Assembly: GCA_038207155.1 (NCBI GenBank)
Contig: JBBRAB010000007.1
Coordinates: forward strand, 62,001 to 126,000
Direction of reading: 5' to 3'
DNA: 64,000 nt
Source of the DNA: FEN-1139 sp038207155
GTDB taxonomy: Bacteria > Myxococcota_A > Polyangia > Polyangiales > Polyangiaceae
Below are positions 33,864 to 42,788 of the stretch, in pieces (positions within the stretch are counted from its first letter, which is position 1; every line of letters begins with the position of its first letter). Below the pieces are notes generated by a model. The model was not told where the DNA came from. It did no database searches and saw only the letters and a program-made list of their open reading frames with translations. The translations under genes were made by a program, and so were the position numbers.

Positions 33864-35179
33864 CAGAGCTTGTTGGCAGCCAGGGTGGAGAGCTCGCTCC
33901 GCTCACCCTTCGAGAGGAGCACATGCCCCACGATGGCCTCGCCCCGCAGGCGATCTGCCGCCACGCTGAGCCCGTTGGTGGACGAGTCCACGTAGGGGTT
34001 GTCGATCTGGAAGGGATCCCCCGTCAGGACGATCTTGGTCCCCTCACCACAGCGCGTGACGATGGTCTTGACCTCGTGTGGAGTCAGGTTCTGGGCCTCG
34101 TCCACGATCACGTACTGCTGCGGCATGCTGCGACCGCGGATGTACGTCAAGGGCTCGACGTGAACAATACCGCTCTTGATCAGCTCGTCGAACGAACGAA
34201 CCCCACGCCGCTTGCCACCACCCGAGAACAGCAGGAACTCGAGATTGTCAAAGACCGGCTGCATCCAGGGGTTGAGCTTTTCCTGCACGGTTCCCGGGAG
34301 AAATCCGATATCTTTACCCATTGGCATGATGGGGCGACTCACGATCAGGCGCGAGTAGTGACCTTCATCCACGGTGCGCTGCATACCGGCAGCCAGGGCA
34401 AGCAGCGTCTTACCAGTGCCTGCCTTACCGACCAGGGTGACGAGACGGATCCGTTCGTCCAGCAGCAGATCGAGCGCAAAACTCTGCTCATGGTTGCGGG
34501 GATGGACGCCCATCACCCCGTCCTTGTTCGTCCGAACCGCCAGGATTTCCCCGCGTTCGGCGCTGTAACGACCGATGCTGGTGCGCGGCTTGGGCGTGCT
34601 TGAGTCCGACAGCACAACGCACACGTTGGCGTGCAGCGACGGAGCCGCGGGTGGCGAGAAAACGCCGGTCTCCTTGAACCGGTCGAGCTGATCACTCGAG
34701 ACGGTCAGCTCAACCATCCCAGTGTGCATCGTATCGATGTCCACCGCGTGGTGCTCATAAGACTGGCTCGTGAGGCCGTAGGCATCGGCGCGGATCCGGA
34801 GATTGACGTCCATGGTCACGAAGACCGTCGGACAATCCGGAGCAGCGGCACGCACCTCGAGGGCCGCCTGAAGGATGGCGCTGTCGGTGAGTGTCGGATT
34901 GATGCTGTGCGGGAGCTGTTGACGCTTCTCGGGAACGTAGACCCGGACGGAGCCTTCCCCGACCTTGACCCCCTGCGCCAAGGACCCCTGCGACCTCAAG
35001 GCATCGAGGACCCGACTCACCTCGCGGGCGTTTCTGCCGAGCTCAGAGGTCTCCCGCTTGAACTGATCGACCTCTTCCAGCACGTAAATCGGCAGGACGA
35101 CGTTGTTGTCCTCGAACTTCGTGATGGCGTGCGGATCGTACAAGAGGACGTTGGTGTCGAGGACGTAGTTCTTGCGCAT
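33863..35179 (-). CDS. PIN-PhoH ATPase (PhoH2-type, RNA helicase/RNase)
   Basis: A 438-residue cytoplasmic protein. Residues about 1-145 are a PIN domain (KNYVLDTNVLLYDPHAI with the first acidic residues, EEVDQFK, FVTMDVNLRIRADAYG). Residues about 230-435 are a PhoH ATPase: Walker A LVGKAGTGKTLLALAAG, RPIMPMGKDIGFLPG, Walker B YVIVDEAQNLTPHE and TGDPFQIDNPY. PhoH2 proteins in other bacteria act as ATP-dependent RNA helicase-nucleases and in some cases as toxins. The ATG at 35179 has GAGG five bases upstream. It is the first cistron of a unit with the DUF1704 peptidase gene. Confidence 0.93.
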   Translation of the reverse strand: MRKNYVLDTNVLLYDPHAITKFEDNNVVLPIYVLEEVDQFKRETSELGRNAREVSRVLDALRSQGSLAQGVKVGEGSVRVYVPEKRQQLPHSINPTLTDSAILQAALEVRAAAPDCPTVFVTMDVNLRIRADAYGLTSQSYEHHAVDIDTMHTGMVELTVSSDQLDRFKETGVFSPPAAPSLHANVCVVLSDSSTPKPRTSIGRYSAERGEILAVRTNKDGVMGVHPRNHEQSFALDLLLDERIRLVTLVGKAGTGKTLLALAAGMQRTVDEGHYSRLIVSRPIMPMGKDIGFLPGTVQEKLNPWMQPVFDNLEFLLFSGGGKRRGVRSFDELIKSGIVHVEPLTYIRGRSMPQQYVIVDEAQNLTPHEVKTIVTRCGEGTKIVLTGDPFQIDNPYVDSSTNGLSVAADRLRGEAIVGHVLLSKGERSELSTLAANKL

Positions 35180-35492
35180 CGAGACCTCGCAAAGCGACGG
35201 GGTTTTGCACGGTGAGAGGGAGCATCCCGCTCGAACCGGAGAGATCCAAAACAGGATCTCTTACTCTCATCGAATACACGGAAATGAGTCAGTTCTGCAA
35301 TCGAAACCTCTGTCGCGCGGTCGGTGCCGCAAGGGCTCGTCCGCCGCGACGACCAAGCCAACAAATTCGGGCGACAGCGGGCCATATTTCGGATAGCCTA
35401 GGACGACAAAATCCGGCGTAACCTGACGCGCAACCACTCCCCGGAGTCAGCTCGCAAGCCTTGAGACCCAGGTCGAGCTAGGATGGCCCGCG
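35180..35492. promoter_or_regulatory. Divergent intergenic region with a perfect stem-loop
   Basis: This 313-base gap separates the PIN-PhoH gene (minus) from the membrane GAF protein gene (plus). The dyad agagatcc-aaaaca-ggatctct at 35240-35261 has a perfect 8-bp stem, and on the minus strand it lies 60-80 bases before the phoH start, where it would be in the leader. The segment around 35260-35420 is less GC-rich and is the likely promoter area. I see no gene or RNA here. Confidence 0.4.
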
Positions 35493-37847
35493 TTGTTGCC
35501 GGTCTCCCGCTCCTACACATTTGCCGTTGCCGGCGTGATCTACGTCGCGATGGCGGTCCTGCGGCTCGAGCCTCGTTCCTTGTCAGCTTGGTTCGCTGGG
35601 ATTGGAGGCCCCTTCGTTCTGGCTGCAGTCTGGCGCAGTTCAGCGCAGGGTGGCCAGCTGCGCGGTGAGCCACTCGAGGAGCTAGTCCCTTGGCGCGCGG
35701 TAGCTTGGGGGTCGCTCGTGTGGCTGGCAAGTCGTGGAGCGCCGCTCGGTCGAGAGGGCTTCATCGCGGCAGCAAACCTTGGGACGCTCAGCGTGCTGGT
35801 GGCCTCGCTCGTGGCGCTAGCGCGCATCCCGAGCGTGGGCGGACTGCTCGCGCCACCCAAAGCCAGTCAGTCGCTGGACGCGGCGGCCTTTGCGGCCCTG
35901 CTTGGCGGTATTGCAGCTGGTCTGCCGCTGGCCCACGCGCTCTTACCCACAACGCACGGGCTCATCTCTCCCGTCGTGCTCGACTTCGTCACCGCGACGG
36001 CGGCTCTCGCCTCCCTGCTTGTACACGCCGCCGCAAGCGCGCGACTTTGGTGGCTTCGGCGCATCGAGCTCGGTGTGGGCGAGAGAGCCACCGCCACCCT
36101 GATGACTTCAGTGGTCGCGCTTCTGGTCTGCGTGCCCGCCACTTTGCTGGACCTCATCGCCCCCGATCGCGCGCTTCCGGCAGCGCTGATCGCTGTCGGG
36201 GTGCTGACCTGTTGGGCTGCCACCTCGAGCGATCCCGCTCGCGTCGCGCAGTTCTTCAGAGCCTCACTGGTCGTACTCGGACTCGGCGCGCCCACGGTGC
36301 TCGTGGCGGTCGTACTCACTCGACTCTATCCGGCACAGGCGAGCTTTTTCTTGCTGATGGCGTCGGGGGGCGCCCTGCTCGTCGGGGTGGCCAGTCGCAC
36401 CATCACGCGCCGGCTCTCTGCCGAGCAGCATCGCTGGCTCGAAGCGATCGAAAAGGCCACGGACGCAGCCCTGCTTCCCTCCCCGGACGAAGCCATTCGA
36501 GCGTCGTTGGCAGCACTGGCGCCGCTGGCCGCAAGCCCGCATTCACGCGCCGAGCTCTGGCGCCTCGAGCCTCCCATGAGACTGTCGGTCGATGTGGCCG
36601 GCAATCTGCATGAGGAGCGCGGTCTGGCGCCGTCGCGGCTGGCAGAGCTGGCACTCGACGAACCCGAGCGAACGGTCCGAACCGAGGCCCTTGCCGCAGT
36701 GCAGGTTCGCCGCCCCGAAGTACGCGACCTGACGAGCTGGCTCCAAGAGCAGGGCATCCTGGCGGCGTGCCTGCTGCAAGCCGAAGACGGACCCGTCGGT
36801 CTCCTCTGCCTTCCCGGAACCTATCGCCGCAGCTCGCTTTCGCTCGATGAGGTCCGGTCGTTGCGGCGTCTCTCAGAGCGCCTCGCGTCGGTCCTGCATC
36901 TCACGAGCGCACACGCACGAGCGCGCGCTCGTGAACTCTGTCAACTGGACGAGCTGCATCAACTCGAGCGCGAGCTTGTCAACGTGCGCGAGCAACTGAC
37001 GCAGAGCGAAGGTGCGCAGAGCCTGTATGCCGAACGACTGGATGCACGTCTACGGCGCAGTGCCTACTCGCCCGCAGCGAGGATGGCGCTCGTCGACTTG
37101 GAGGCGGCGGGTCGGCAAACCTCGTTGATTCGCCTGTGCGCCCCGCCAGGAGTGGACACGCTCTGCTGGGCGGCCGTGGCGCATCGCGCCGGGAGTCACA
37201 GTCAGGGGCACCTGCTGCTGGCAGACGCTCAGGAGGCCCAGCGCCATCCCGAGAGTTGGTTGGGGGAGGGCCCCACCGCCCTGATGCGCATGGCTCGCGG
37301 AGGAACGCTCGTGGTCCTTGGCGCCTTAGCCCTACCGTCCGAACTGCAAGCAGCGGTGCTCTCCGGCACCCGCCCAGGACTCGGCCCTGACGGTCCCACT
37401 CCCCCCCACTACACCGTGATTCTCGAGCTACCCGCAACAACCGACCAACTCCGAGCAGCAGGAGGCGAAGGCGCCCGCTCACCATTTCTGCTCGAACCCG
37501 CCGTGGAGGTGCGACTGCCCGCGCTAATGGAGCGCAGCGAAGACCTGCGCGCGCTGTTCACCGAACGGCTGGCAGCGCTGAGTCTCGGTCGGGGTCGCCC
37601 GCTCATGACCATCGACTCGGGTGCGCTCCTCGCCATGCTCGAGCATCCCTGGCCGCATAATGACGTCGAGCTTGAGGCCGTCCTCGCGCGACTGGCGACC
37701 GAGGTCGACCACGACATCATCGGCCTTTCGGATTTGGATGCGATCGGCTTTCAAACGGCGCCGTTCGAACAAGAGCTCTCACTTACCCCGCCACCAGCGG
37801 TACGGCGACGGGCGCCCGGGCGCAGCAATCGTCCACGAGAGCGCTAG
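35493..37847 (+). CDS. Membrane protein with GAF domain and degenerate NtrC-type AAA+ module
   Basis: A 784-residue protein. Residues about 1-310 hold seven to nine membrane helices. A GAF-like sensor domain follows (about 325-470), then a coiled coil (about 475-525). Residues about 535-745 align by pattern with the sigma-54 activator AAA+ domain: SPAARMALVDLEAAGRQTS, then APPGVDTL at the Walker A place, LMRMARGGTLVVLGALALPS at the Walker B place (usual LDE is lost), and VRLPALMERSEDLRALFTER with LEHPWPHNDVELEAVL at the C-terminal part. The Walker A Lys, the GAFTGA loop and the DNA-binding HTH are all absent, so it cannot be a normal sigma-54 activator. The start is TTG at 35493 or 35496, with AGGATG upstream; no ATG fits. 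The C-terminus is basic (RRRAPGRSNRPRER). Confidence 0.75.
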   Translation: MLPVSRSYTFAVAGVIYVAMAVLRLEPRSLSAWFAGIGGPFVLAAVWRSSAQGGQLRGEPLEELVPWRAVAWGSLVWLASRGAPLGREGFIAAANLGTLSVLVASLVALARIPSVGGLLAPPKASQSLDAAAFAALLGGIAAGLPLAHALLPTTHGLISPVVLDFVTATAALASLLVHAAASARLWWLRRIELGVGERATATLMTSVVALLVCVPATLLDLIAPDRALPAALIAVGVLTCWAATSSDPARVAQFFRASLVVLGLGAPTVLVAVVLTRLYPAQASFFLLMASGGALLVGVASRTITRRLSAEQHRWLEAIEKATDAALLPSPDEAIRASLAALAPLAASPHSRAELWRLEPPMRLSVDVAGNLHEERGLAPSRLAELALDEPERTVRTEALAAVQVRRPEVRDLTSWLQEQGILAACLLQAEDGPVGLLCLPGTYRRSSLSLDEVRSLRRLSERLASVLHLTSAHARARARELCQLDELHQLERELVNVREQLTQSEGAQSLYAERLDARLRRSAYSPAARMALVDLEAAGRQTSLIRLCAPPGVDTLCWAAVAHRAGSHSQGHLLLADAQEAQRHPESWLGEGPTALMRMARGGTLVVLGALALPSELQAAVLSGTRPGLGPDGPTPPHYTVILELPATTDQLRAAGGEGARSPFLLEPAVEVRLPALMERSEDLRALFTERLAALSLGRGRPLMTIDSGALLAMLEHPWPHNDVELEAVLARLATEVDHDIIGLSDLDAIGFQTAPFEQELSLTPPPAVRRRAPGRSNRPRER

Positions 37848-37926
37848 CGCGACATTGGAGTGCGCAAGCGAGCGCCGCGGCAGTCCCCGCGGCACTCCCC
37901 GCGACCCCACACGAGCCTAGTAACAT

Positions 37927-40900
37927 CTAGGGGTGATGCGACGGCTGCGAGAGTACCCGCTCAAATAGGGCATGAACCTCATCGGACACGAGTCCGTAAC
38001 CCTCCGCAGCAGCCAACAAACCCGAGTTATCCGAGAGCTCGGTGAGGAATACGCGAGCGTAGGGGGTTCCCGTCAATCCGCTCAGCCGTCGCAGCAGCGG
38101 GTGCAAGCCGCGTTCAATCGCCACGCGCGCTTCGCCGAAATCTCCCGTTGCCGTCAAGGCATCATGAAGCGCGAGGTACGCGGTCGACTCGTTGAGCAAA
38201 CTTGGGGCGCCAGCATCGATCAGGGTTACCGCGTCGCGCGCGATTTGCGCTGCATGCTGCGCCGCGCCCGCCTCAAGCTCAGCACGAGCCCAGACTCCGA
38301 GCGCGACCGGTAACAGGTCCTGGTGTCCGGCGCGTCCGTAGCCTTCGACGGCGATGCGCAGGAGCGTGCGAGCACGCGTCAAGCCTTGTCGCAGGCGAAC
38401 CAACTCCCAGCCGCGGTAAAACAGGATCCCGAGATTCGAACGGTCCGGAGCGCTCCATTGACCGTCAGCCACCGCATCGGCGTCCGCGCGCGTGCGGGCC
38501 AACAGAGACTCGAGCGCGCGATCAGGACCAAACGAAGCCGACCAGCCGAGGAGATTCATTTCGGCGTGCCGGCGCGCGGCAGAGCTCGCGACGGCATCAG
38601 CCAGGGCAAGCCCGGTCTCCAAAGCCGCCCGAGATTCACTGCGCGCGCCAAGGGTCACGAGGGCAAATCCGAGATTGGTCGTCAGGGTCGACTCGCGCTC
38701 CTTGAGGCCAACGGAATGCGCAGCGTCAACGGCGCGACGACGTGCGTCCAAGGCCTCCATGGGGCGCCCCATGGCTTGATTGACGATCGCGAGAGTTTGC
38801 CAACCACCGACGGCTGCCCCCTTGATCTGACGCGTATCTGCCAACGCAAGTAAGCGCCGGGCCTCATCCTCTGCCTCCGAGAGGCGTCCCTGAAATGCCA
38901 GGCGCATGGCCAAAGCAGCGCCCACTCGCTCTTCCTCGTCGCCAAGATTCAGGCTGACAACTTCATCCCTCACCTCGCGCAGCGCTTCCAAGGAACCGAT
39001 CGCCGCGCCCCGAGCATCGTCGAATAGCACGCGGGCAGCCCGCGCTCTCACCCGTTCGACCGGCGTTTCGGCATTCTGTTGCAGCGCTGTCACCGCTGTC
39101 TCGCGCTCCGCGCTGCGCGGATCGAGTCGCGACCAGGCATCGTCTAGTAGCAGCGCGCAACGGAACGCGATCTCCCGGCTGGCCGCAAAGGCCACGGCTC
39201 GCTCTGCCATCGAGACGGCATCGGTCAATGCATAGGTCAGGAGTGCGCGGCGTGCGCCGCGCTCCCAATGCTCAGCCGCTCTTTCCGGAGCGCCTCCCAG
39301 GTCAAAGTGTCGCGCTACCAGCGCCGCGTCCTCCCCGGCACGGGCCAGCCAGTCCGCGGCGAGCATGTGCAAGCGGACTCGTTCCTCGTCGCCGAGCGAG
39401 GTGTAAGCCACCTCGCGCACCAGGGCGTGCTTGAACGTCCACTCGCGCGTGCCCGGGAAGCGCGAATTGACCTGCTCCACCAGGACGTCGGATGCCACGA
39501 GCTCCCGCAGTAGGACTTCCGCATCGTTCATCCCGAGCGCCTCGAGACCGAGATCCCAGCCAGCGAGCCCAAAGACGCTGAGCCGCCCCACGGCGTCGCG
39601 CGCCACATCCCCGAGTGCATCCAGGCTCGCCTGGATCGCGGCTTCGAGCGTGGGCGCGCGTCGCGCATCTCGACCGGAGGCCGCCAATCGCGCTAGCTCG
39701 ACCGCAAACAGCGGTAGGCCCCCAGATTGCTGCGCAATCGTGTCGAGCACCTCATCCGAGGTCTGGTTACCGAGCAGAGCCGTGGCAATCGCGCGGCTCG
39801 CGGCGACCGAGATCGGTCGCAGTTCGAGACGAATGTGGTCGCGTTGACAGAACCGGTCAGGGTATTTTGCCCAAAACGCGGGGCGAACCATACCCAAGAC
39901 GAATAGCGAGCGGTGCTGCGCTCGTCCCAACAAGTGGTCGATCCAGGCCAGGCTCTCGACATCTGCCCACTGCAGATCTTCGAGGATGAGCGCGACGGGC
40001 TGGTTGACCAGCACCTGAAGCACAAGATCCGTCATCGCCAACCACAGTGCGTCGCGATGAACCGCGGGATCAACCCCGGCCGGCAGGGGCTCATCGGCCA
40101 GCAGCTGTCCGAGCAGGGCGCGATTCTGCGAGGTCAACTCGTCACGCGAGTGGGGCCCAAGTTGTCGGGTGATCGCCGAGACCGCCTCATTGGAGGACAC
40201 GCCCTTGGGGATGCCGAGCAGGTTTCGCAGAATGTCAGCCGCAGCGCCCAGGGTATGCCCAGCACCGTAAGCGTCATTGCGTTGCAGGACGAGCAGGGGC
40301 GATTCCGGGGCCGCCAGGCTTCGCGTCACGACCTCGCTGCGCAGCCGGGTCTTTCCAATTCCAGGAGGCCCAGTCAAACTCACCAGGATAGGGCTTGAGT
40401 CCCGCCGCGACCGCTCGAACGCGCCGAGGATCTGGGCGAGTTCCGCTTCGCGCCCGACAAACGGAGCGCCGCCGACCCCCTCGCCCTGCAGTCCGCGGAT
40501 CGGTTCACCCACCGTGGCGGCCCCATCAGAGCGGGTGCGAAGCACGAAGCGGCCTCGTCCCAGCTCCGCAGTTGTGACGTCCGCCAAGACCTGCCCCGTG
40601 CTCGCCTCACGCGCGAGGGTCGATGCGCGGTCGACCACCTCTCCGACGGGACGCATACCCGCACCAGAACTCGCGATGCGAGTCCGCCCACTGGCAACCC
40701 CAACACGCCCACCGAGGCGCGCCAGTCGCCGTGCCAGCTCGAGCGCGGTCAAGGCCTCGGTACCGAACGCTCGCACCGCCCCCAAGTGGACGACCACCGC
40801 ATCTGCGCCTAGTGGAACCGGGGTTGCGCCGCGAGCCTCGAGCAGAGCAATGGCGCGCTCGCGAGCCTCGGCCGATTCAAAACCTAGTCCGACCAAGGTC

Positions 40901-41844
40901 GTGACGAGCCGAGAGGCACTGCCACCAAGCCGCTGAGCCAATCGGGCGCGTGAATCGGGCACATCGGCCAGCGATGCCCGCACACAATCACGAACGCCCT
41001 CAAGACTGCTCGAGACTTCCTGCATCGTGCTTGGGCGCAGCGCCGGGCGAGTCTCCAGCATGGTCCCGATCAGCGCTTCAAGCTCGGGCGGCAGACCCCG
41101 CCGGAGCTCGCCGAGTCGGGGAGCTTCTGTCGTTGCGAGGCGCGCGAGCGTCGCGATCGGGGACGGTCCGATATGCGGCGGACGGCCAGCGATCAGTTCA
41201 AATAGCGTCGCGCCAAGCGAATAGATATCCGCCCGCTGATCGATCGGACCGTCGCCGCGCGCCTGCTCGGGTGCCATGTACGCGAGCGTGCCCTGGAAAT
41301 CGCCGGCACGGGTAGCTCCCAGGCTTTCGTGCACGGCCAGGCCAAAATCTACAATTTTTGGGCAGTTTGTGGAACCCTTGGGTTGATCGTGGGCGGCGCA
41401 CAGAAACAGATTGCCGGGCTTGATATCCCGATGAACCACCCCGGCGTCATGTGCCGCTGCCAGCGCGTCCGCGACGGCGATGCCGAGACTGACCACTTCA
41501 TTGAGGTCGAGCGGACTACGGCGCTGTCGAGCCGCGAGATCCTCCCCCTCCAGCCACTCCATTGCGACGTACGGGCGGCGCGACCAATCGTCGAGCTGCC
41601 CCCAAGCAATCGTCTTGACGATCGCCGGATGGTTGAGCAGCGTGAGGATCTCCCCCTCACGCATCAGGCGCTCATCTTCCACTGGCACGAGCCCGGCGGC
41701 AGCCGCTACCACTTTCAGCGCGACCTGTTGCTCGGTAACGGTGTCCCAAGCGCGGTAGACGACGCCAACCCCACCGCGCCCGACCTCTCGCTCCAGGACG
41801 AATCGATTGCCCACGCGGCCTGAGAGTTGGGCGTCTAGGTCCAC
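37927..41844 (-). CDS. Large Ser/Thr protein kinase with cyclase-like, AAA ATPase and TPR regions
   Basis: A 1305-residue cytoplasmic protein. The kinase domain is at about residues 14-280 (VGRGGVGVVYRAWD, VALKVV, VVHRDIKPGNLFL, VDFGLA, MAPEQ) and has a canonical HRD. A segment at about 310-455 (VRAFGTEALTALELARRLAR, VGVASGRTRIASSG, VVDRASTLAREA) resembles the class III nucleotidyl cyclase homology domain that precedes such ATPases, but lacks clear catalytic Asp residues. A STAND-type ATPase follows: FVGREAELAQILGAFERSRR, Walker A GPPGIGKTR near residue 491, LILEDLQWADVES as Walker B. Residues about 800-1290 are TPR-like helical repeats. This architecture is common in Myxococcota. It is convergent with the preceding GAF protein gene. 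The input signal is unknown. Confidence 0.9.
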   Translation of the reverse strand: MDLDAQLSGRVGNRFVLEREVGRGGVGVVYRAWDTVTEQQVALKVVAAAAGLVPVEDERLMREGEILTLLNHPAIVKTIAWGQLDDWSRRPYVAMEWLEGEDLAARQRRSPLDLNEVVSLGIAVADALAAAHDAGVVHRDIKPGNLFLCAAHDQPKGSTNCPKIVDFGLAVHESLGATRAGDFQGTLAYMAPEQARGDGPIDQRADIYSLGATLFELIAGRPPHIGPSPIATLARLATTEAPRLGELRRGLPPELEALIGTMLETRPALRPSTMQEVSSSLEGVRDCVRASLADVPDSRARLAQRLGGSASRLVTTLVGLGFESAEARERAIALLEARGATPVPLGADAVVVHLGAVRAFGTEALTALELARRLARLGGRVGVASGRTRIASSGAGMRPVGEVVDRASTLAREASTGQVLADVTTAELGRGRFVLRTRSDGAATVGEPIRGLQGEGVGGAPFVGREAELAQILGAFERSRRDSSPILVSLTGPPGIGKTRLRSEVVTRSLAAPESPLLVLQRNDAYGAGHTLGAAADILRNLLGIPKGVSSNEAVSAITRQLGPHSRDELTSQNRALLGQLLADEPLPAGVDPAVHRDALWLAMTDLVLQVLVNQPVALILEDLQWADVESLAWIDHLLGRAQHRSLFVLGMVRPAFWAKYPDRFCQRDHIRLELRPISVAASRAIATALLGNQTSDEVLDTIAQQSGGLPLFAVELARLAASGRDARRAPTLEAAIQASLDALGDVARDAVGRLSVFGLAGWDLGLEALGMNDAEVLLRELVASDVLVEQVNSRFPGTREWTFKHALVREVAYTSLGDEERVRLHMLAADWLARAGEDAALVARHFDLGGAPERAAEHWERGARRALLTYALTDAVSMAERAVAFAASREIAFRCALLLDDAWSRLDPRSAERETAVTALQQNAETPVERVRARAARVLFDDARGAAIGSLEALREVRDEVVSLNLGDEEERVGAALAMRLAFQGRLSEAEDEARRLLALADTRQIKGAAVGGWQTLAIVNQAMGRPMEALDARRRAVDAAHSVGLKERESTLTTNLGFALVTLGARSESRAALETGLALADAVASSAARRHAEMNLLGWSASFGPDRALESLLARTRADADAVADGQWSAPDRSNLGILFYRGWELVRLRQGLTRARTLLRIAVEGYGRAGHQDLLPVALGVWARAELEAGAAQHAAQIARDAVTLIDAGAPSLLNESTAYLALHDALTATGDFGEARVAIERGLHPLLRRLSGLTGTPYARVFLTELSDNSGLLAAAEGYGLVSDEVHALFERVLSQPSHHP

Positions 41845-41986
41845 TTGCTGAGGTTAGGCTCCAGGCCGGGTTGGCCGCAAGCCCTAGCCGCGAGAACGGC
41901 GCGCTCGACACACAACGACCGACAGGCCGCCTGCGAGATGCCGCTCAACGCCCGATAACCGCTCGGAGCCTTCGGCTTCGGACGCC

Positions 41987-42724
41987 CTAGCTGGCGTCGT
42001 AGCTCGTCCCCGCCACGTCTCGATCGACCCGCCCGTCCTTCATGTGAACCACGCGCGGCATGCTCTCAGAAAAGACTGGGTTGTGGGTGACCACGACGAT
42101 GGTGGTCCCGCGCTTACGATTGATGTCGAAAAACAAGTCGTGAATCGCCTCACTCGTGGTGCTGTCAAGATTACCCGTTGGCTCGTCCGCCAGCAGGAGC
42201 TTGGGGTCGAGCGCCAGGGCGCGAGCAATCGCCACGCGCTGCTGTTCGCCACCCGACAGCTCGCCTGGGCGGTGCGTCGCGCGACCGCTGAGGCCCACCT
42301 CTTCGAGCAGCTCGGCAGCGCGAGCGCTCAGTTCTCGACGCGAGCGTCCAGCGATCAGACCTGGCAGCATGACGTTCTCGGCGGCGGTGAACTCTGGCAG
42401 AAGATGATGGAACTGAAACACGAAGCCGATTTCAGTGTTCCGCACAGAGGCCAGTCGCGAACCGGACATCGTGGTCAGCTCCTCTCCGCCCAGACTGAGG
42501 CTGCCCGTGGTCGGCAGATCGAGCGTACCGAGGCAGTGAAGCAGGGTGCTCTTTCCGGCGCCGGACGGCCCGACGATGGACAGGATTTGTCCGCGCCCAA
42601 TCACGAGATCGATGCCCTTGAGGACCTCAAGCGGTCGGCCCATGTGCACGAACGTCTTGGTCAACCCGCGAATTACGATCAGGGGGTCGGAGCTTTCGCC
42701 CGTTGTCGCTAAATGCTCGTTCAC
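41987..42724 (-). CDS. lolD: Lipoprotein-releasing ABC transporter ATPase
   Basis: A 245-residue ATPase of the LolD/MacB branch. It has Walker A GPSGAGKSTLLHCLG, Q-loop FQFHHLLPEFTAAENVMLPG, signature LSGGEQQRVAIARAL and Walker B LLLADEPTGNLD. LolD drives LolC/E to extract outer-membrane lipoproteins from the inner membrane and pass them to LolA. The start is GTG at 42724 with AAGGAG seven bases upstream. It follows the permease gene by 64 bases. With many lipoproteins encoded in the window, including the cellulases, this system would supply their export. Confidence 0.93.
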   Translation of the reverse strand: MNEHLATTGESSDPLIVIRGLTKTFVHMGRPLEVLKGIDLVIGRGQILSIVGPSGAGKSTLLHCLGTLDLPTTGSLSLGGEELTTMSGSRLASVRNTEIGFVFQFHHLLPEFTAAENVMLPGLIAGRSRRELSARAAELLEEVGLSGRATHRPGELSGGEQQRVAIARALALDPKLLLADEPTGNLDSTTSEAIHDLFFDINRKRGTTIVVVTHNPVFSESMPRVVHMKDGRVDRDVAGTSYDAS

Positions 42725-42788
42725 GCCACACTCCTTAACCTGAAAGCACCAAGGGCGGTAACCGCTGTCGTCTTCATTGTCATGGGGC

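Noticed and set aside
37916..37931. Small hairpin CCTAG-CTAGG at the end of the large kinase gene as terminator
   Set aside because: Stem of only 5 bp that overlaps the stop codon and has no T-run; too weak to call.
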